In this document: positions 61,568 through 64,000 of the stretch, piece by piece | How the letters are laid out: each line of letters begins with the position of its first letter | Numbering within the stretch: the first letter of the stretch is position 1 | Source: Cupriavidus metallidurans CH34 | GTDB lineage: Bacteria > Pseudomonadota > Gammaproteobacteria > Burkholderiales > Burkholderiaceae | Length of the DNA stretch: 64,000 nucleotides | Direction of reading: 5' to 3' | NCBI RefSeq assembly: GCF_000196015.1 | Contig: NC_007973.1 | Location: 1,798,001 to 1,862,000, forward strand | Program-made: the position numbers and the translations under genes | The notes under the pieces: model-generated | Told to the model about the DNA's origin: nothing | Databases searched by the model: none | What the model saw: only the letters and a program-made list of their open reading frames with translations

Positions 61568-63214
61568 ATGGAGAACCTGATCGTTTCCGCGCGTTCGGCC
61601 TACGCATACCCGTTGCTGATCAAGCAGCTCCTGATCAACGCCATGAGCCTGTATGGCGACCAGGAGATCAGCTACCGCGGCGAGCTGCGCTACACCTATC
61701 GCGAATTCCGCGAGCGCGTGGGAAAGCTGGCCAATTCGCTTTCGGCTCTCGGTGTGCATCACGGCTCCACAGTGGCCGTGATGGACTGGGACAGCCACCG
61801 CTACCTGGAGTGCTATTTCGGCGTGCCGATGATGGGCGCTACGCTCTTCACGGTCAACGTTCGCCTGTCGCCGCAGCAGATCCTGTACACGCTGAATGAC
61901 GCGGGCGCTGACGTCGTGCTGGTGCATCCGGACTTCGTGCCCGTGATCGACCAGATCCGGGACAAGCTCACGTGCAAGCCACGCTTCGTGCTGATGGCAG
62001 ACGGACAGACCGTGCCCGACACGGCTATCCCGTTCGCCGGCGAGTACGAGGCACTGGTCGGCGCCGCCTCGCCGGAGTTCGAGTTTCCGGAGTTTGACGA
62101 GCGCACGAAGGCCGCCACGTTCTATACGACAGGCACCACGGGCGACCCCAAGGGCGTGTGCTACAGCCATCGCGACATCGTGCTGCATACGCTGACCGCG
62201 ACGGCCAGCCTGTGCTCGCCGCGCGAAGGCCAGCGTATGCATCGCGAGGATGTGTATATGCCGATCACGCCGATGTTCCATGTGATGGCGTGGGGCATCC
62301 CGTATGTTGCGATCACGCTGGGCCTGCGCACGGTCCTGCCGGGCCGCTACGCGCCCGAAATGCTGCTGAAGCTGCGCGCCCAGGAAAAGGTGTCGTTCTC
62401 GCACTGCGTGCCGACAATCCTGCAGATGCTGCTGCACGCCGCAGAGGCAGGCGGACAGGACCTGAGCGGCTGGAAGATCATCATCGGCGGTTCGGCGCTG
62501 CCACCGTCCTTGTGCGAGGCCGCGCTGGAGCGGGGCATCGACATCTTTGCCGGCTACGGCATGTCCGAAACCGGGCCGATCGTGGCGCTGGCGCAGTTGC
62601 CGCCGGGATACCAGCCGGCCAGCCGCGAGGAAGAAGTCCGCCTGCGCTGCTCGACGGGCCGGCCGGTGCCGCTGGCAGACTTCCGCGTCGTGGGGACGGA
62701 CATGCGGGAACTGCCGCGCGACGGCCAAAGCCAGGGCGAGATCGTGCTGCGCGCGCCATACCTGACCCGCAGTTACTTCCGCAAGCCGAGTGCGTCGGAA
62801 GAACTCTGGGCCGACGGGTACCTGCACACGCAGGACGTCGCGGTCGTGCACGAGAACGGCTTCGTGCAGATCGTGGATCGCCTCAAGGACGTCATCAAGA
62901 CCGGTGGCGAGTGGGTCTCGTCGATCGAGATCGAGAACCTGGTCACGCGCGTGCCAGGCGTGCGGGAGTGCGCCGTGATTGGCGTGCCCGACGCGCGCTG
63001 GGGCGAGCGGCCGATGGCCTTCGTGGTGCGGCAACCGGATTCGGAAGTGGGCGCCGAGGACATTCGCGCGGAGCTGATGAACCATGTCTCGGCCCAGCGC
63101 CTGAGCAAGTTCGCGGTACCTGAAGCCGATCGGATCGCCTTTGTGGCCGAGATTCCGAAGACCAGCGTTGGCAAAATTGACAAGAAGCTGCTACGGGGGA
63201 ACAAAGCAGCCTGA
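61568..63214 (+). CDS. AMP-dependent acyl-CoA synthetase/ligase
   Basis: 548 residues from the ATG at 61568, with GGAG about 9 nt upstream. The adenylate-forming motif is FYTTGTTGDPKGVCYSHRD (P-loop). Others are YGMSETGP (A5-like), DGYLHTQDVAVVHENGF and the hinge DRLKDVIKTGGEWVS. The catalytic Lys near the end is in TSVGKIDKKLLR. It activates an acid to its CoA thioester, probably of medium- or long-chain type, since the architecture matches fatty-acyl-CoA ligases. Last gene of the catabolic operon, followed by a strong terminator. Confidence 0.93.
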   Translation: MENLIVSARSAYAYPLLIKQLLINAMSLYGDQEISYRGELRYTYREFRERVGKLANSLSALGVHHGSTVAVMDWDSHRYLECYFGVPMMGATLFTVNVRLSPQQILYTLNDAGADVVLVHPDFVPVIDQIRDKLTCKPRFVLMADGQTVPDTAIPFAGEYEALVGAASPEFEFPEFDERTKAATFYTTGTTGDPKGVCYSHRDIVLHTLTATASLCSPREGQRMHREDVYMPITPMFHVMAWGIPYVAITLGLRTVLPGRYAPEMLLKLRAQEKVSFSHCVPTILQMLLHAAEAGGQDLSGWKIIIGGSALPPSLCEAALERGIDIFAGYGMSETGPIVALAQLPPGYQPASREEEVRLRCSTGRPVPLADFRVVGTDMRELPRDGQSQGEIVLRAPYLTRSYFRKPSASEELWADGYLHTQDVAVVHENGFVQIVDRLKDVIKTGGEWVSSIEIENLVTRVPGVRECAVIGVPDARWGERPMAFVVRQPDSEVGAEDIRAELMNHVSAQRLSKFAVPEADRIAFVAEIPKTSVGKIDKKLLRGNKAA

Positions 63215-63237
63215 GGGTAGGGCATGGAGTTAGGGAG

Positions 63238-63263
63238 CGCCCCGCACTGCGGGGCGTTTTTTT
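63238..63263 (+). terminator. Rho-independent terminator after the acyl-CoA ligase
   Basis: CGCCCCGC-ACT-GCGGGGCG (63238-63256) followed by seven T. A clear intrinsic terminator separating the operon from the receptor gene. Confidence 0.92.
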
Positions 63264-63428
63264 ATTTGGCGACATGCAACCCGTGCATGTAGACGATGAA
63301 ATCGGTGGATATGCGACCGGTATTCTCCAATTCCTGATGGTCGGCGCCGTGGCGGCATTGTCATACTGTGCGGACAACCTCGCAGACTGGACATGACAGA
63401 TCCGGCAGACAAATCAGGAGACACCTTC

Positions 63429-64000
63429 ATGCAACGACGTCGCTTCTTCCGTGTCGCGCTGGCCACCACCGGCCTGGCACTGACGGCTTCCCTTGGCACG
63501 CCGGCGCTGGCCGCCGACGAGTTCCCAACCCGGCCGATCCGGCTCATCGTGCCTTACGGCGCGGGCGGCGTCACCGATCAGGTGACACGTGCGCTTGCCG
63601 ACGCGGCCGGCCGTGAGCTGGGCCAGTCAATCGTGGTGGAGAACAAGCCCGGTGTCAGTGGCACGCTCGGCGCCACGCAGATGGCCACCACCGAACCGGA
63701 CGGCTACACGCTCAGCATGGCGCCCGTGGTGATCTTCCGCCTGCCGCATGTGCAGAAGATGCGCTATGACCCGCTCAAGGACCTGACGTACATCTCCATG
63801 ATCGCGGACTACAACTTCGCGGTAGCCGTGAAGAAGGACGCGAAGTGGCAGACCATGCAGGAGCTGATCGCCGAAGCCAAGGCCAACAAGAAAGGCATCA
63901 GCTATGGCACCACCGGCATCTATGGCAGCCAGCACCTGACCATTTCCGAACTGGCGCGGGTGTCGCAATCGAACTGGACCCACGTCCCGTACAAGGGCGA
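63429..64000 (+). CDS. Bug/TctC-family periplasmic solute receptor, partial at right edge
   Basis: From the ATG at 63429 (AGGAG about 8 nt upstream) the frame runs to the window end, 190 codons. A twin-Arg-like start (MQRRRFFRVALATTGLAL) precedes the signal cleavage, then the Bug domain: FPTRPIRLIVPYGAGGVTDQVTR, ENKPGVSGTLGATQMATTEPDGYTL. Bug proteins bind carboxylates in the periplasm, for tripartite tricarboxylate transporters or as orphan sensors. Its position after the catabolic operon suggests uptake of the same or a related acid. Confidence 0.92.
   Translation, partial: MQRRRFFRVALATTGLALTASLGTPALAADEFPTRPIRLIVPYGAGGVTDQVTRALADAAGRELGQSIVVENKPGVSGTLGATQMATTEPDGYTLSMAPVVIFRLPHVQKMRYDPLKDLTYISMIADYNFAVAVKKDAKWQTMQELIAEAKANKKGISYGTTGIYGSQHLTISELARVSQSNWTHVPYKG

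Noticed and set aside
61502..63085. 527-codon minus-strand frame opposite the acyl-CoA ligase
   Set aside because: Same reason: antisense to a gene with intact adenylate-forming motifs.
1..64000. tRNA, rRNA or CRISPR loci
   Set aside because: No cloverleaf with CCA-type end, no rRNA conserved blocks and no regularly spaced repeats were seen by eye; a tool search could still find a cryptic one.

Overview
The window looks like a replicon segment from a betaproteobacterium of the Burkholderiaceae, most likely Cupriavidus or a close Ralstonia-type relative. Supporting this are a class I polyhydroxyalkanoate (PHA) synthase, a Bug/TctC-type solute receptor, flhDC as motility master regulator, type-2 polyphosphate kinase, NodT-family efflux lipoproteins, paired DUF3300/DUF2950 genes and G/C-ending codons over most of the sequence. 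The genus is inferred from gene families, not from a marker gene. No rRNA, tRNA, CRISPR array or replication origin was found.

Layout. (1) 1-5919, minus strand: a chaperone-usher fimbrial operon (pilin, chaperone, usher, tip adhesin, and the start of a second chaperone running off the left edge). It has clearly more A/T-ending codons than the rest, so it was probably acquired. It is followed by a ~900 bp non-coding region with several dyads. (2) 6823-7662: a complete IS6-family element with a frameshifted transposase and no target duplication, at the boundary with the G+C-rich part. (3) 7907-18000: alpha/beta hydrolase, an amino-acid permease relic, phaJ-phaC, a DUF2339/DUF3999 membrane pair and two universal stress proteins. 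(4) 18207-19708: three small overlapping unknown genes beside an integrase relic. (5) 19805-29171: DAHP synthase, an MFS transporter and a leftward four-gene tripartite ABC exporter of the RbbA/YhiI/YhhJ type. (6) 29364-36675: GGDEF and EAL proteins, an orphan flhDC, an FNR-type oxygen sensor, and a chemoreceptor that has lost its signalling tip. (7) 37229-40820: outer-membrane barrel, DUF3300 and DUF2950. (8) 40993-43798: a histidine kinase with two response regulators and a small RRM protein. (9) 43878-58443: an RND efflux operon, envelope proteins, PPK2, an AI-2E-family permease, an EmrA/DUF2955-type exporter and a potassium-channel-like protein. (10) 58503-64000: an AraC-type regulator divergent from a catabolic operon (quinone oxidoreductase, TauD/TfdA dioxygenase, acyl-CoA ligase), then a Bug receptor cut by the right edge.

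Theme. Much of the middle fits a low-oxygen / energy-reserve / surface-lifestyle region: PHA synthesis, polyphosphate, universal stress proteins, c-di-GMP enzymes, flhDC and an FNR homologue. A perfect FNR box (TTGAT-N4-ATCAA) lies upstream of flhD, with FNR-like sites upstream of the chemoreceptor and the usp genes. A separate palindrome, TTGGNC-N4-GNCCAA, recurs upstream of the stand-alone receiver gene, the RRM gene and the small membrane gene beside ppk2. It is the best candidate here for an undescribed regulon, possibly that of the adjacent FixJ-type regulator.
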